Source of the DNA: Lachnospiraceae bacterium
Lineage (GTDB): Bacteria > Bacillota > Clostridia > Lachnospirales > Lachnospiraceae
Assembly: GCA_902381685.1 (NCBI GenBank)
Contig: LR698958.1
Span: forward strand, 142,119-206,118
Reading direction: 5' to 3'
DNA length: 64,000 nt
This document shows positions 7,574-17,385 of the stretch, piece after piece. A program made the position numbers and the translations under genes. How positions within the stretch are numbered: the first letter of the stretch is position 1; every line of letters starts with the position of its first letter. The notes beneath the pieces were generated by a model, which searched no databases, was not told the origin of the DNA, and saw only the letters and a program-made list of their open reading frames with translations.

Positions 7574-8128
7574 TTGTCCTACCGCTTTTATGATAAAGAT
7601 AAGGAAGTCTGTTCAAAACATAATAAGACACTTGATGAAGTCGGCAGTTGGAAACGGACAGAAATGCAACTGCGTGATGATAAGGCTCATGCTTTTGCCA
7701 TGACATTCAAAGACAGACCGCTGGAACTTGGGGAACTGGCTTTCGGGCTATTGGCAAACAACCTACGCTTTGTCGTGCCAAACAGAAATGAAAGTAATAA
7801 GAGCAGATGGAAAACGTGTCGGTTTTGGGAACGCTTTTTAGGGGCTGTGGAAGTCTTGAAACTGCAAGTACCGAAACTACATAATTCTCTTGAAGAAACA
7901 CAGCAATGGCTCACAGAGGGTGGCGTGATTTCCGCTGTCAAAAGTTTTTACTTCTTAGAAGAACATGACGCATTAGGTGGACTGGAAAAAGTGGGAACTA
8001 TGCTTGATAAGGCAAGATACAGTAATTCCCTTTCAAGCAAACTAACCGCCCACTTACAGAGGATAGACCGCACCGACCTTATCCCCTATATCCAGTATGA
8101 CACGAAACATGGGAAAGGGGGTATCTGA
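7574..8128 (+). pseudogene. MobT/Rep_trans relaxase (Tn916 Orf20-like), 5'-truncated
   Basis: The C-terminal 185 or so residues of the replication-initiation/relaxase protein that nicks oriT in Tn916-type elements. In-frame codons before 7574 continue the homology (TVYIGAGKSGLSYRFYDK, a stretch conserved in this family), but the frame has no start codon and closes at a TGA near 7480. Full-length proteins are about 400 residues, so the catalytic N-terminal half is missing. The end overlaps the xis start as ATGA. Codon use and context differ from the neighbouring minus-strand lipoprotein genes, consistent with transfer followed by deletion. Confidence 0.85.
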
Positions 8129-8331
8129 TGAATAATAACGATATTCCTGTATGGGAAAAATATACCCTTACCATTGAAGAAGCGTCAAAGTATTTCCGTA
8201 TCGGAGAAAACAAGTTAAGACGATTGGCAGAGGAAAACAAGGACGCTGGCTGGCTCATTATGAATGGCAACCGCATACAGATTAAACGCCGACAGTTTGA
8301 AAAGGTCATCGATAAATTGGACGCAATCTAA
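8128..8331 (+). CDS. xis: Excisionase Xis (Tn916 type)
   Basis: A 67-residue protein, the exact length of Tn916 Xis, with the family's winged-helix core ([50 protein letters not shown]). Xis binds the element's ends, bends the DNA and steers the integrase towards excision. The ATG overlaps the stop of the relaxase frame (ATGA), with AAAGGGGG upstream. It lies 78 bases ahead of int. The protein looks intact even though the rest of the element is gone. Confidence 0.93.
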   Translation: MNNNDIPVWEKYTLTIEEASKYFRIGENKLRRLAEENKDAGWLIMNGNRIQIKRRQFEKVIDKLDAI

Positions 8332-8409
8332 TGCAAATGAGCCTTGTATGTGTTATGATGAACACAAGTCATATCAAGGCTCTTTCCAACAAGGAAAGGA
8401 GCAGACACC

Positions 8410-9603
8410 ATGAAAGAAAAAAGACGGGATAGCAAAGGACGTATCCTGCATACTGGAGAGAGCCAACGAACAGACGGAAAATACTTATATAAATATGTGG
8501 ACGCATTTGGGAACACAAAATATGTGTATGCTTGGAGATTGACACCCACAGACCCGACGCCAAAAGGGAAACGGGAAAAACCCTCACTTCGTGAACTGGA
8601 ACAGCAGATAAGACGGGATATTGAGGACGGTATCGACAGCACAGGCAAGAAAATGACGCTTTGCCAACTTTACGCCAAACAGAACGCACAGAGGGCAAAC
8701 GTGAAGAAAAGCACACAGAAACAACGGGAACAGCTCATGCGGTTATTGAAAGAGGATAAGTTAGGTGCTAGGAGCATTGATACGATAAAACCCTCTGACG
8801 CTAAGGAATGGGCGTTACGCATGAAAGACAAAGGCTTTTCCTATAACACCATTAACAACCATAAACGCTCGTTAAAAGCGTCATTCTATATCGCCATACA
8901 AGACGATTGTGTAAGAAAAAAACCTTTTGATTTCAAGTTAAGTGAAGTCCTAGAAAATGATACCAAAGAGAAAGTCGCATTAACAGAGGAACAGGAACAA
9001 GCCTTGTTATCATTCATCAAGACAGATAATGTGTATCACAAATATTATGATGATGTGCTGATACTGTTAAAAACAGGACTTCGTATCTCGGAACTGTGCG
9101 GACTGACAATCATGGACGTTGATTTTATCCATGAGGTTGTAGTTATCGACCACCAGTTACTAAAGAGCAAGGAACAGGGATATTATATTGAAACACCTAA
9201 GACAAAAAGTGGAACAAGGCAAGTACCATTAAGCAAAGAAACGATACGGGCATTTCAACGAGTTATGAAGAAACGCCCAAAGGCAGAACCATTTGTGATA
9301 GACGGACGGGGCAACTTTCTATTTGTCAATCATAAAGGCAAGCCTAAAGTTGCGATTGATTACAATATGCTTTTTGTCCGTATGGTAAAGAAATACAACA
9401 AGCACCATAAGGATAACCCCTTGCCACATATCACACCGCATACACTACGCCATACGTTCTGCACAAGACTGGCAAGTAAGAACATGAACCCGAAAGATTT
9501 ACAGTATATCATGGGACATTCAAATATCAGTATCACAATGAACTGGTATGCTCATGCGTCCATAGATACTGCAAAATCAGAGGTTCAGCGTCTAATCGCA
9601 TAA
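8410..9603 (+). CDS. int: Tyrosine recombinase / integrase (Int-Tn family)
   Basis: A 397-residue site-specific tyrosine recombinase close to Tn916 Int in length and layout: an N-terminal arm-binding domain (KEKRRDSKGRILHTGESQRTDGKYLYKYVDAFG), a core-binding SAM-like domain (about 75-170), and a catalytic domain with Arg in LLKTGLRISELCGL, HTLRHTFCTRLASKN, and the nucleophile Tyr in ITMNWYAHAS near residue 378. GGAG lies 8 bases upstream of the ATG. It is followed by a hairpin and putative arm repeats. It is probably functional in itself; with no left end visible, excision of a complete element is unlikely. Confidence 0.93.
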   Translation: MKEKRRDSKGRILHTGESQRTDGKYLYKYVDAFGNTKYVYAWRLTPTDPTPKGKREKPSLRELEQQIRRDIEDGIDSTGKKMTLCQLYAKQNAQRANVKKSTQKQREQLMRLLKEDKLGARSIDTIKPSDAKEWALRMKDKGFSYNTINNHKRSLKASFYIAIQDDCVRKKPFDFKLSEVLENDTKEKVALTEEQEQALLSFIKTDNVYHKYYDDVLILLKTGLRISELCGLTIMDVDFIHEVVVIDHQLLKSKEQGYYIETPKTKSGTRQVPLSKETIRAFQRVMKKRPKAEPFVIDGRGNFLFVNHKGKPKVAIDYNMLFVRMVKKYNKHHKDNPLPHITPHTLRHTFCTRLASKNMNPKDLQYIMGHSNISITMNWYAHASIDTAKSEVQRLIA

Positions 9604-9979
9604 GAAGTATTTACCACGATTTTAACCACGCTTGATAGCGAAAATATAAGAAGATAGACCTAGATATGTGAGGTTTACCACAAAAGCAAAATGCCCGTAG
9701 AGCCGATAAAATAAGGCTTTGCGGACATTTAAGAAGATATAAAAAGATAGTCAAAAAGACTTATATAATTTAAAATAAATATTTTACTTTAAAATGTATT
9801 TTGGTAAAAAGCAGATGATATTTACTACACTTCTGTAAAAACTATACCAATTTGCTCTAGATTGATATTAACATAACCGGAAAATATTGTCTATAACTTT
9901 TTTCCAATTTTTTACATTTTTTTCATACACCAAAATTATATTGACTTTAACCATAATCCAAAAGGATAAGCGCCTATTT
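9604..9979. other. ICE terminal region and AT-rich spacer
   Basis: 376 bases without a gene. The first 150 hold repeats that look like integrase arm sites: TTACCAC at 9611-9617 and 9675-9681, TTAACCAC at 9622-9629, and AAGAAGATA at 9649-9657 and 9731-9739. The rest is AT-rich and shows nothing else up to the end of the GH13 gene. Confidence 0.5.
9690..9729 (+). terminator. Hairpin downstream of int
   Basis: An imperfect stem of about 14 bp (AATGCCCGTAGAGCC with GGCTTTGCGGACATT) around an AT loop, 87 bases past the int stop codon and followed by TTAAGAAG, so only a weak T-tail. It could end the xis-int transcript. Confidence 0.45.
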
Positions 9980-12022
9980 TTAAAATTCCATCGTCTTTAA
10001 CACAAGCGCCGAATGTTTTCCCATATTGACTACCATTTCCCCATTCTTCACAATATACTCTTCATATTCCGTTGTATAATCATCGTCATAAGTATACATC
10101 AGCCTTCTCATTCTGCCCTCTTTCGGAACGCCTGCACGCCATACCGGAACAACAATTTCCGCACGTTCACTTCTGTTATTTATCACAACAACAAATTGTT
10201 CCGTGTCGCTGAATCTGGCATACGCCAAAATATGCTCCGCTCCATGCAGTAATAAGATTGATCCGCTCTTGAACGCCTCATATTTTTTGTGAATCCGTAT
10301 CATTTCTTTATGGAAAGCAATCAGCAATTTATCTTCTAACCCCCACGGATATGTTCTTCGGTTATCCGGATCGGTAAACCCGCATACGCCCGCCTCATCA
10401 CCATAGTAAATCGTCGGAGCGCCTATCCAAGTCATCTGCATTGTAACGGCAACTCTGAAGACTGCCTTACTCACATACTCTTCCGCCGCTTTCGCGCCCA
10501 GCTGTGCCGCCCTTCCCACCATATGGTTCGTTCTTGTGAGGAAACGGGAATGGTCGTGATTAGACAATTCGTTCATTGCAACAAGTCTTGAAGGTGTAAA
10601 CATTTTGGACATATGATACTTCATCGTTTCCGCAAAATGGTCTGCATTCCCCCATAGTTCCTGTCTTTCTTCGTCACTGTGTTTTTCCATACCGGTTAAA
10701 AACCATGTAATCGGCTCCATAAACGCATCGTAATTCATTACCGTATCCCATTCATCTCCCAAAAGCCACTCTTTCGGATCTCCGTAATGTTCTGCGATAA
10801 TTACCGCATTGGGATTCGCCTCTTTTACGGCACTGCGGAATTTTTTCCAAAATTCGTGATTATATTCGTTGCTGTATCCCAAATCAGCAGCAACGTCCAA
10901 TCTCCAGCCGTCCACATTGTACGGCGAAGAAACCCATTTTTTAGCAATATTCAGTATATATTCTTCCAGTTTTGGAGAATCTTCGTAACTTAATTTCGGA
11001 AGGGTATCATGCCCCCACCAGCCTTCATAGCGGGTATTATATGGCCAGTCTGAATCTTTATTTTCATTAAAATGGAAAAACTCCCTATACGGACTGTCTT
11101 TAGAAATGTATGCGCCTTTCTCATATCCCTGCTGCCTCTCATAAATATGTTCTCTGTCCAACCATTTATTAAAAGAGCCGCAGTGATTGAATACGCCGTC
11201 CAAAATCACTTTCATTCCTCTTCGATGAATCTCTTCAACTAACTGAGCAAAAAAGCGATTGCTTGCCTCTAAATTTTCTTTATCTGTTGTTCTTTTCTGA
11301 TATTTCGTTGCGTGCACGTTGTTTTTAGCATGCTCGCCGACCAATTCGCCGCCATCATGAAGGATCACTGCATAGTGAGGATCTATATAGTCATAATCCT
11401 GTATGTCATATTTGTGATTAGACGGTGAAACAAATATGGGGTTAAAATAAATCGCCTCAATCCCTAAATCCTGAAGATAGTCTAATTTATCCATAACGCC
11501 TTTTAAGTCTCCGCCATAAAAATCACGCACGTCCATCTCTCTCGGATAACGGTTCCATTCCGTCACTTTTTGACACGGTTCTCCTATATAGAGATATTCC
11601 CTCGTTTCCACATCATTCGTTTTATCACCATTACAAAAGCGGTCAACAAAAATCTGATACATTACCGCCCCTTTTGCCCAATCCGGTGTGGAAAATCCCG
11701 GTGCAACCGCAAAAGAATAGGAATGAATCAGGTTCTTACAAACTCCGTAGGTATTATAATAACAGTAGTCATCTTTGCTTTTCACTTCAAAATAATAGTA
11801 AAAAATTTCACTGCCCAGTTGTTTTTCAACAGTATAATAATCAAAGTTTCCTTCTGTCTCTCTCTTTGTCATAGGCAATCTTTCGTTTCCGGATACAAGC
11901 CATACATTTTCCACATCATCTTTTGCAGTGCGGAAACGTATGGTAATCCGGCTATTTACCGATGGATCAGGAGGCCATACATAACTCCCTGTCCCATCAC
12001 TAAACAACGCCTGTTTATTCAT
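9980..12022 (-). CDS. GH13 alpha-glucan hydrolase (neopullulanase/cyclomaltodextrinase type)
   Basis: A 680-residue cytoplasmic glycosidase. Residues about 1-120 form a CBM34-like N-domain (ending FYYYFEVKSKDDYCYY). The catalytic barrel shows GH13 regions: I VILDGVFNHCG, II GWRLDVAADLG with nucleophile Asp, III VIIAEHYGD with acid/base Glu, IV NELSNHDHSRF with the third acid, and GDEAGVCGFTDPDNR near the end. There is no signal peptide, so it acts on imported malto-oligosaccharides, cyclodextrins or glycogen fragments. GGAG lies upstream of the ATG. It is 15 bases downstream of ftsH, so may share its transcript. The precise substrate cannot be read from the sequence. Confidence 0.9.
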   Translation of the reverse strand: MNKQALFSDGTGSYVWPPDPSVNSRITIRFRTAKDDVENVWLVSGNERLPMTKRETEGNFDYYTVEKQLGSEIFYYYFEVKSKDDYCYYNTYGVCKNLIHSYSFAVAPGFSTPDWAKGAVMYQIFVDRFCNGDKTNDVETREYLYIGEPCQKVTEWNRYPREMDVRDFYGGDLKGVMDKLDYLQDLGIEAIYFNPIFVSPSNHKYDIQDYDYIDPHYAVILHDGGELVGEHAKNNVHATKYQKRTTDKENLEASNRFFAQLVEEIHRRGMKVILDGVFNHCGSFNKWLDREHIYERQQGYEKGAYISKDSPYREFFHFNENKDSDWPYNTRYEGWWGHDTLPKLSYEDSPKLEEYILNIAKKWVSSPYNVDGWRLDVAADLGYSNEYNHEFWKKFRSAVKEANPNAVIIAEHYGDPKEWLLGDEWDTVMNYDAFMEPITWFLTGMEKHSDEERQELWGNADHFAETMKYHMSKMFTPSRLVAMNELSNHDHSRFLTRTNHMVGRAAQLGAKAAEEYVSKAVFRVAVTMQMTWIGAPTIYYGDEAGVCGFTDPDNRRTYPWGLEDKLLIAFHKEMIRIHKKYEAFKSGSILLLHGAEHILAYARFSDTEQFVVVINNRSERAEIVVPVWRAGVPKEGRMRRLMYTYDDDYTTEYEEYIVKNGEMVVNMGKHSALVLKTMEF

Positions 12023-12037
12023 AGAAGCACTCCTTCT

Positions 12038-13873
12038 CTAACCTTCAGATACCGTTTCTTCAAATAATGCCTCAAATTCTTCTCTTGTAATCTTCTCCTT
12101 TTCAAGCAAAGCATCGGCACATACGTGCAGCACAGACTGGTGTTCTTTGATAATCGCTTTTGCTTTCGCATAACATTCATCAATAATACGTTTCACTTCT
12201 CTGTCAATCTGTCCGGCAACTTCCTCGCCGTATCCTCTAGATGTGTGTGCAAAATCACGTCCGACAAACACCTCTTCACTGTCATTATCGTAATTAATCA
12301 GACCAAGCGTTTCCGACATACCAAATTTTGTTACCATAGATTTTGCCATAGCCGTCGCCTGCTTAATATCCTGAGATGCTCCCGTCGTAATATCGTCAAA
12401 AATAATCTCTTCCGCAATTCTTCCTCCAAGAGATACCGTAATATCCTGCAGCATCTTTCCTTTTGTATTAAACATCTCGTCTTTTTCAGGAAGAGGCATT
12501 GTGTAACCTGCCGCACCGGTTCCCGTCGGAATGATAGACACACTGTAAACAGGGCCTACATCAGGAAGTACATGGAATAAAATCGCATGTCCCGCCTCGT
12601 GATATGCCGTAATTTTCTTTTCTTTTTCGGAGATAATACGGCTCTTCTTCTCCGCTCCGATGCCGACTTTTACGAACGCTTTGCGAATATCATTCTGCTT
12701 TACATAAACTCTGTCTTCCTTCGCCGCATTAATCGCGGCCTCATTTAACAGGTTTTCCAAATCCGCTCCGGTAAACCCTGCCGTTGTCTGAGCAATCTGT
12801 AATAAATCCACATCGTCACCAAGAGGTTTTCCTTTCGCATGAACACGAAGAATCTCCTCTCTTCCTTTTACGTCAGGTCTTCCAACCATAACTTTTCTGT
12901 CAAATCGTCCCGGTCTTAAAATTGCCGGATCAAGAATATCCACACGGTTTGTGGCAGACATTACGATAATTCCTTCATTTACGCCAAAGCCGTCCATCTC
13001 AACAAGAAGCTGGTTCAGCGTCTGCTCTCTCTCATCGTGACCGCCGCCCATTCCGGTTCCACGCTTTCTCGCAACCGCATCAATTTCGTCGATGAAAATA
13101 ATACACGGAGCATTTTTCTTCGCTTCCTCAAATAAATCTCTCACTCGGGAAGCGCCTACACCTACAAACATTTCCACAAAATCCGAACCGGAAATAGTGA
13201 AGAACGGAACACCCGCCTCACCTGCCACAGCTTTTGCAAGAAGTGTCTTACCTGTTCCCGGAGGTCCTACGAGGAGTACCCCTTTCGGAATTCTCGCGCC
13301 AACCTGAATATATTTCTTCGGTTCTTTTAAGAAGTCTACAATCTCCTCTAAATCTTCCTTCTCTTCCTGAAGGCCTGCCACCTGCGAAAATGTAATCTTT
13401 CTGTCCTTATCCGTGCTCATCTTCGCGCGGCTCTTTCCGAAACTCATGGCTTTCGCACCCGCTCCGCCTGCCTGACGGTTCATCATCATAAACAGGAACA
13501 AAATAAGCCCTACGGATACGAGTGTTGAAAATCCGGTTGTAGCAAACCAACTGTCTTTCGGAACATCATTCACATAGTAATCTACATTTTCCTTTTCCAA
13601 AAATTTCTCAACTTCTTTTACGTCCGATACATTAAAAGTTTCCTTACTGTCATCTTTCAGAACAGCTTCCACCTGACCGGTAGGAATTGCCTTGTTCTGC
13701 TTAACCGTGACAGATTTCACCTCATCATTTTGAACAGCAGACTTAAATGCACTGTAAGTATATGCTGATTCTCTCTGCGGGATATCATTCAGAATCCACC
13801 ACGTCACCAAAAACACTACAATCAACAAGATGAAAGGAAAACCATTTACACCTCTGCTCTTACCATTATTCAA
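12038..13873 (-). CDS. ftsH: ATP-dependent zinc metalloprotease FtsH
   Basis: A membrane-bound AAA+ protease that extracts and degrades membrane and regulatory proteins. 611 residues: transmembrane helices at about 11-29 and 110-130 with a small external domain between, an AAA+ module with Walker A GPPGTGKT (about 204-211) and Walker [12 protein letters not shown], the pore motif [15 protein letters not shown], and the zinc site HEAGHA with the downstream acidic ligand. The apparent start is TTG at 13873 (AAAGGGG 10 bases upstream); no in-frame ATG precedes the first helix. It lies 17 bases from hpt, in the usual tilS-hpt-ftsH order. Confidence 0.96.
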   Translation of the reverse strand: MNNGKSRGVNGFPFILLIVVFLVTWWILNDIPQRESAYTYSAFKSAVQNDEVKSVTVKQNKAIPTGQVEAVLKDDSKETFNVSDVKEVEKFLEKENVDYYVNDVPKDSWFATTGFSTLVSVGLILFLFMMMNRQAGGAGAKAMSFGKSRAKMSTDKDRKITFSQVAGLQEEKEDLEEIVDFLKEPKKYIQVGARIPKGVLLVGPPGTGKTLLAKAVAGEAGVPFFTISGSDFVEMFVGVGASRVRDLFEEAKKNAPCIIFIDEIDAVARKRGTGMGGGHDEREQTLNQLLVEMDGFGVNEGIIVMSATNRVDILDPAILRPGRFDRKVMVGRPDVKGREEILRVHAKGKPLGDDVDLLQIAQTTAGFTGADLENLLNEAAINAAKEDRVYVKQNDIRKAFVKVGIGAEKKSRIISEKEKKITAYHEAGHAILFHVLPDVGPVYSVSIIPTGTGAAGYTMPLPEKDEMFNTKGKMLQDITVSLGGRIAEEIIFDDITTGASQDIKQATAMAKSMVTKFGMSETLGLINYDNDSEEVFVGRDFAHTSRGYGEEVAGQIDREVKRIIDECYAKAKAIIKEHQSVLHVCADALLEKEKITREEFEALFEETVSEG

Positions 13874-13890
13874 TTTCTCAATACCCCTTT

Positions 13891-14418
13891 CTACTCGACA
13901 CCTTCCACTACGCCGATGTATGGTAGATTTCTATATTTCTGTGCATAATCCAGTCCGTATCCGACTACGAATTCGTCCGGAATCTCAAATCCTACATAGT
14001 CCACTTTGACATCTCTCACACGGCGGTCAGGTTTGTCAAGTAATGTGCATAATCCCATACTTTTTGGTCCTCTCTTCTGCAGGATTTCCAATAAGTATGA
14101 CAATGTTCTTCCTGAATCAATAATGTCCTCCACAACAATAACGTCTTTTCCTTCCAATGTTTCGTCTAAATCTTTTGCGATTTTAACAACTCCGCTGGAA
14201 GATGTTCCGTCACCGTAACTGCTTACGCTCATAAAGTCCATAGAAACCGGAACAGTAATTCTCTTTGCCAATTCACACATGAAAAATACTCCACCTTTTA
14301 ACACACAGATTAAATGAACCTGTTTTCCGGCATAGTCTTCGCTGATTTTCTTTCCTAATTCTTCAATTCTTGCATTTACTTCTTCTTCTGAAATTAATAC
14401 TTTAATTTTTTCTGACAT
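13891..14418 (-). CDS. hpt: Hypoxanthine phosphoribosyltransferase
   Basis: Salvages hypoxanthine and guanine to IMP and GMP using PRPP. 175 residues, normal for the family, with the PRPP-binding motif VIVVEDIIDSGRTLSYLL at about 95-112, the early LKGGVFFM loop and the conserved CTLLDKPDRR and VDYVGFEIPDEFVVGYGLDY segments. The ATG lies inside the end of tilS (17-base overlap), so translation is coupled. This tilS-hpt-ftsH arrangement is shared with most Firmicutes. Confidence 0.96.
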   Translation of the reverse strand: MSEKIKVLISEEEVNARIEELGKKISEDYAGKQVHLICVLKGGVFFMCELAKRITVPVSMDFMSVSSYGDGTSSSGVVKIAKDLDETLEGKDVIVVEDIIDSGRTLSYLLEILQKRGPKSMGLCTLLDKPDRRVRDVKVDYVGFEIPDEFVVGYGLDYAQKYRNLPYIGVVEGVE

Positions 14419-15817
14419 TGTCCTTTTCTCCTTTGTCTATTGTGATTTTTAATATATGTTTTGTATTCTTACCTATCTGATACGCACAACCTCTTCTATA
14501 TCCCACAACCCATAAAATATGGCTGCCGTCTGCCAGAAGAAGAACCCTGTCCCTCTCTTCCTTAGGGATTTTCTCATTGATAAAATAAGATTTAAGTTTC
14601 TGCTTCGCTCCACTTTCATTGATGGTAATATAGTCGCCCGCAGCCCTCGTCCGTATCACTATAGTTCTGTCCATTATATCACAATCAAAGCACTTCGTGT
14701 AGGGGTTTTCTACTTCCTCCCTGCTGATTTCTTCCGCATTCTTTATTTCATAAGAAATATTCCACTCCCCTATCTGCCTGTGATTACTCTGCAGTAAGTC
14801 TATTTCCTGTTTTTCCGCTTCCTCTTTCTGTCTCATTTCCCTTGCAAACGTAATACAAATCCCTTCATAACAACGGCAGGCACAAACGCCATACGGAAGA
14901 TGTATTTGCCTTCCCACCTGATTGCCCATCAGTTTCTGTACTTCTTCGATGTGAACGGCATGGATATCTTTTTCCTTCTTTGTCATGGAAACGATTGCCT
15001 TTTTGATTACCATTCCACGCAAAATCGGAGGGAGTTTTTCATACTCTTCCTTCAAAAGAACTGTTTTGTTTTCTTTCTCAAGACTTACCCTGTCGTAGCG
15101 CCTTTCCGCTTCCTCCTCCATATAGTCCTGCAGTTCCCATATTCTCTCCATCGTCTCAGAAAAATGAGCCACCGTTTTTTCATTTACTCCCTGTTCCAGC
15201 GTCCGTATCACATGATTACGAACCCGGTTTCTCGTATACGCATCGGAATAATTTGTTTCATCTGTGCAATAGGCAATCTGACGTTTCAACAGATACTCTT
15301 CAATCTCTTTTCTCTCAAGACAGAGAAGCGGACGAATTCTGTTTTCCTTTACCGGACGCATGCCTCCAAGTCCCGCCAGACCGCTCCCCCTTGCCAAATT
15401 CATCAGAAGAGTTTCCGCATTGTCATTTCTATGATGCGCAAGTGCGATTTTCGTTCCGCCATACTTTTTTAGCGTTTGTTCAAACGCTTCTCTTCTCACA
15501 TTTCTTCCCGCTTCCTCTAAGGACTCCCTCTTATTTTTCGCAATCCATTCTACATTTTCCCGATAAACTTCGCAGGTTAGATGATATTTTTCGCAAAGTT
15601 CCCTCACATATTTCTCATCACTTTCCGCATCTTCACCGCGCAAAAGATGATTGACATGGACAACGATTATATCAAACCCGATTGTCTTTTGCAGTTCCAT
15701 TAAAACAAAAAGAAGGCATACCGAGTCCGCACCCCCTGATACGCCCACAACAACTTTATCCGCTTTATTCAGCATTTCCCATTTTGCCACAAATCTTGCA
15801 ACTTTTTTTATCATCAC
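14402..15817 (-). CDS. tilS: tRNA(Ile)-lysidine synthetase TilS
   Basis: Converts C34 of tRNA-Ile(CAU) to lysidine so it reads AUA codons; essential in bacteria. 471 residues: N-terminal PP-loop ATP-pyrophosphatase with SGGADSVCLLFVLME at about 29-43, HHRNDNAETLLMNLARGSG, TNYSDAYTRNRVRNHVIRTL, and a C-terminal TilS domain (GDYITINESGAKQKLKSYF, LWVVGYRRGCAYQI). Starts MMIKK; either ATG is possible. It overlaps hpt by 17 bases and lies 70 bases downstream of the spoIIE-like gene. Confidence 0.95.
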   Translation of the reverse strand: MMIKKVARFVAKWEMLNKADKVVVGVSGGADSVCLLFVLMELQKTIGFDIIVVHVNHLLRGEDAESDEKYVRELCEKYHLTCEVYRENVEWIAKNKRESLEEAGRNVRREAFEQTLKKYGGTKIALAHHRNDNAETLLMNLARGSGLAGLGGMRPVKENRIRPLLCLERKEIEEYLLKRQIAYCTDETNYSDAYTRNRVRNHVIRTLEQGVNEKTVAHFSETMERIWELQDYMEEEAERRYDRVSLEKENKTVLLKEEYEKLPPILRGMVIKKAIVSMTKKEKDIHAVHIEEVQKLMGNQVGRQIHLPYGVCACRCYEGICITFAREMRQKEEAEKQEIDLLQSNHRQIGEWNISYEIKNAEEISREEVENPYTKCFDCDIMDRTIVIRTRAAGDYITINESGAKQKLKSYFINEKIPKEERDRVLLLADGSHILWVVGYRRGCAYQIGKNTKHILKITIDKGEKDNVRKN

Positions 15818-15887
15818 ATTCAGTCCCTTTATCTTTTGATATACATTTCCACTATATAGAATTCCTTTTTAAAATGCAACCATTTCA

Positions 15888-17279
15888 TTACAGACTCCAA
15901 AATCCCACTGCCAGCACGGTCATGTCGTCCAACGGTTCTTCTCCCGTCCACTCCAGCACCTGCTCCAAAATGTGGTGCGCCATTTCTTTCGGATTGTTTT
16001 TGTTCGTTCCGCTTATAATCATTTCCATCAGCAAATCCTGCTCCCCGACCGGCAGTGCGTCCAGCACACCGTCCGTCACCATAATGACAAAGTCCCCGTT
16101 TTCCAATCTTTTCCGCGTTGTCTCTATCTCCAAATATTGTACAACTCCTATCGGAAGACTGGTGGAACTGATTCTTTCCACTTTATCCCCACGTTTTATG
16201 TAGGTCGTGGACGCTCCCACCTTCACAAACTCACAATTTCCATTATACAAATCAAAAACACTCATGTCGATTGTGGAAAAACTGATTTCTTCTCTTCCCA
16301 TAACGAGAGCCGTATTCATCATCTGAATGGCAGTTTCCTTAGGAAATCCCGCAATCAGAAGTTCTTCCAACATTTCCACAACCATCGCACTTTCCTGAAA
16401 CGCTTTTTCCCCCGAACCCATACCGTCCGACAAAATAACGCCATGTTTTCCACCCGGAAGTTCCATCATGGAAAAGTTATCCCCGGAAATTTTATCACAA
16501 CCTTTCCCGATTTTGGCAACTCCCTGAAGAGTATGGTATTTCGGGCCTTCCATAGCGACAATTGTACAGTACTCCTGACCGACCAAAAGACGCTCCCCTT
16601 CCGGTAAAACCATTTTTCTGCCCACAACTTTTGACAGATTCCATACCAGTTCTTTTGTCGTCACACATTGTCCCTTTTTAGAACGGACAGTGAGATGTAT
16701 CTCATATTTCCCTTCCGGTGTAATCAGAAACACACTGCTCAACAGCCGCACATCTATCTTTTTCAACTGTGCCTGTATTCTTTTTTCCAAAGACTCGTCC
16801 GAAAAAATACTGGCGTCCAACTCTCTCGTCGCATGCTGAATCATATGTGCAAAAGAATCCAGTTGAATGGCACACCCCTGCCTGTTTTGTGCCAATTTAT
16901 TATTCCAAAGCAGTGTCTTTTTTGCCCCCTGAAACGTGTCCAATGTCTCCCGCAAAAATCTTGGCGCCTGTATGCAGCGTTTCTGCAATTTTCTCTTTAT
17001 CTCCGTATTCAACTCAACGCCGTACTCCTCCACCGCCGAAAGAATTTCATACACCATCTGATATGTATAAATCGCATTCTCCCCCATGCACCATTCTCTG
17101 TTCTCACATTCCCTGCAGACGTTTTCACCTATCTCGGCAAAAATTTCTTCCATTTCCGCCTGAGTAAGCGTCTCCCTCTTTTCCTCCAGATGTAAAAATG
17201 TATCCGATAAATGCCTGAGTGAATTGGCAAACTTATCTATCTGTGTCACATACGGATTGTCCACTTCTATTTTACCCAT
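15888..17279 (-). CDS. spoIIE: SpoIIE-type PP2C serine phosphatase lacking the membrane domain
   Basis: In sporulation SpoIIE dephosphorylates SpoIIAA to activate sigma-F, and is anchored at the polar septum by about ten transmembrane helices. Here the protein is only 463 residues (family norm about 800). It starts at a well-supported ATG (AAGGAG upstream) and has no hydrophobic helix. It keeps the middle region, with a cysteine cluster CRECENREWC at about 55-64, and the C-terminal PP2C domain: GDNFSMMELPGGKHGVILSD, DGMGSGEKA, VTDGVLDAL and LDDMTVLAVG. Position between divIC and tilS is the normal spoIIE locus. It is either a natural soluble variant or an evolutionary truncation. Confidence 0.88.
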   Translation of the reverse strand: MGKIEVDNPYVTQIDKFANSLRHLSDTFLHLEEKRETLTQAEMEEIFAEIGENVCRECENREWCMGENAIYTYQMVYEILSAVEEYGVELNTEIKRKLQKRCIQAPRFLRETLDTFQGAKKTLLWNNKLAQNRQGCAIQLDSFAHMIQHATRELDASIFSDESLEKRIQAQLKKIDVRLLSSVFLITPEGKYEIHLTVRSKKGQCVTTKELVWNLSKVVGRKMVLPEGERLLVGQEYCTIVAMEGPKYHTLQGVAKIGKGCDKISGDNFSMMELPGGKHGVILSDGMGSGEKAFQESAMVVEMLEELLIAGFPKETAIQMMNTALVMGREEISFSTIDMSVFDLYNGNCEFVKVGASTTYIKRGDKVERISSTSLPIGVVQYLEIETTRKRLENGDFVIMVTDGVLDALPVGEQDLLMEMIISGTNKNNPKEMAHHILEQVLEWTGEEPLDDMTVLAVGFWSL

Positions 17280-17344
17280 ACCCTATCTCCTTCTCTCACT
17301 TATTTTCTTTGCAAAAGATTGTATGACCGTACAATAAAAAACAA

Positions 17345-17371
17345 AAAAGATTGCGCTAAACGCAATCTTTT
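17345..17371 (-). terminator. Terminator after divIC
   Basis: An 11-bp perfect stem (AAAAGATTGCG with CGCAATCTTTT), loop CTAAA, 15 bases past the divIC stop. The T-run in the descending arm supports function on either strand. The core matches the terminator at 25691-25726. Confidence 0.8.
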
Positions 17372-17385
17372 GTAAAATCTCTTTT

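Larger units (their letters stand above)
7500..9800 (+). mobile_element. Integrase end of a Tn916-type integrative element (remnant)
   Basis: Contains a 5'-truncated MobT/Rep_trans relaxase, xis and int in the order and orientation of Tn916-family ICEs and MobT-type mobilizable elements, followed by about 200 bases with short repeats typical of an integrase-arm region. Conjugation, regulation and cargo genes are absent; the left border cuts both the relaxase gene and the chromosomal gene at 7476. Outer borders are approximate. The remnant may retain a working integrase, but has no visible partner end. Confidence 0.8.
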
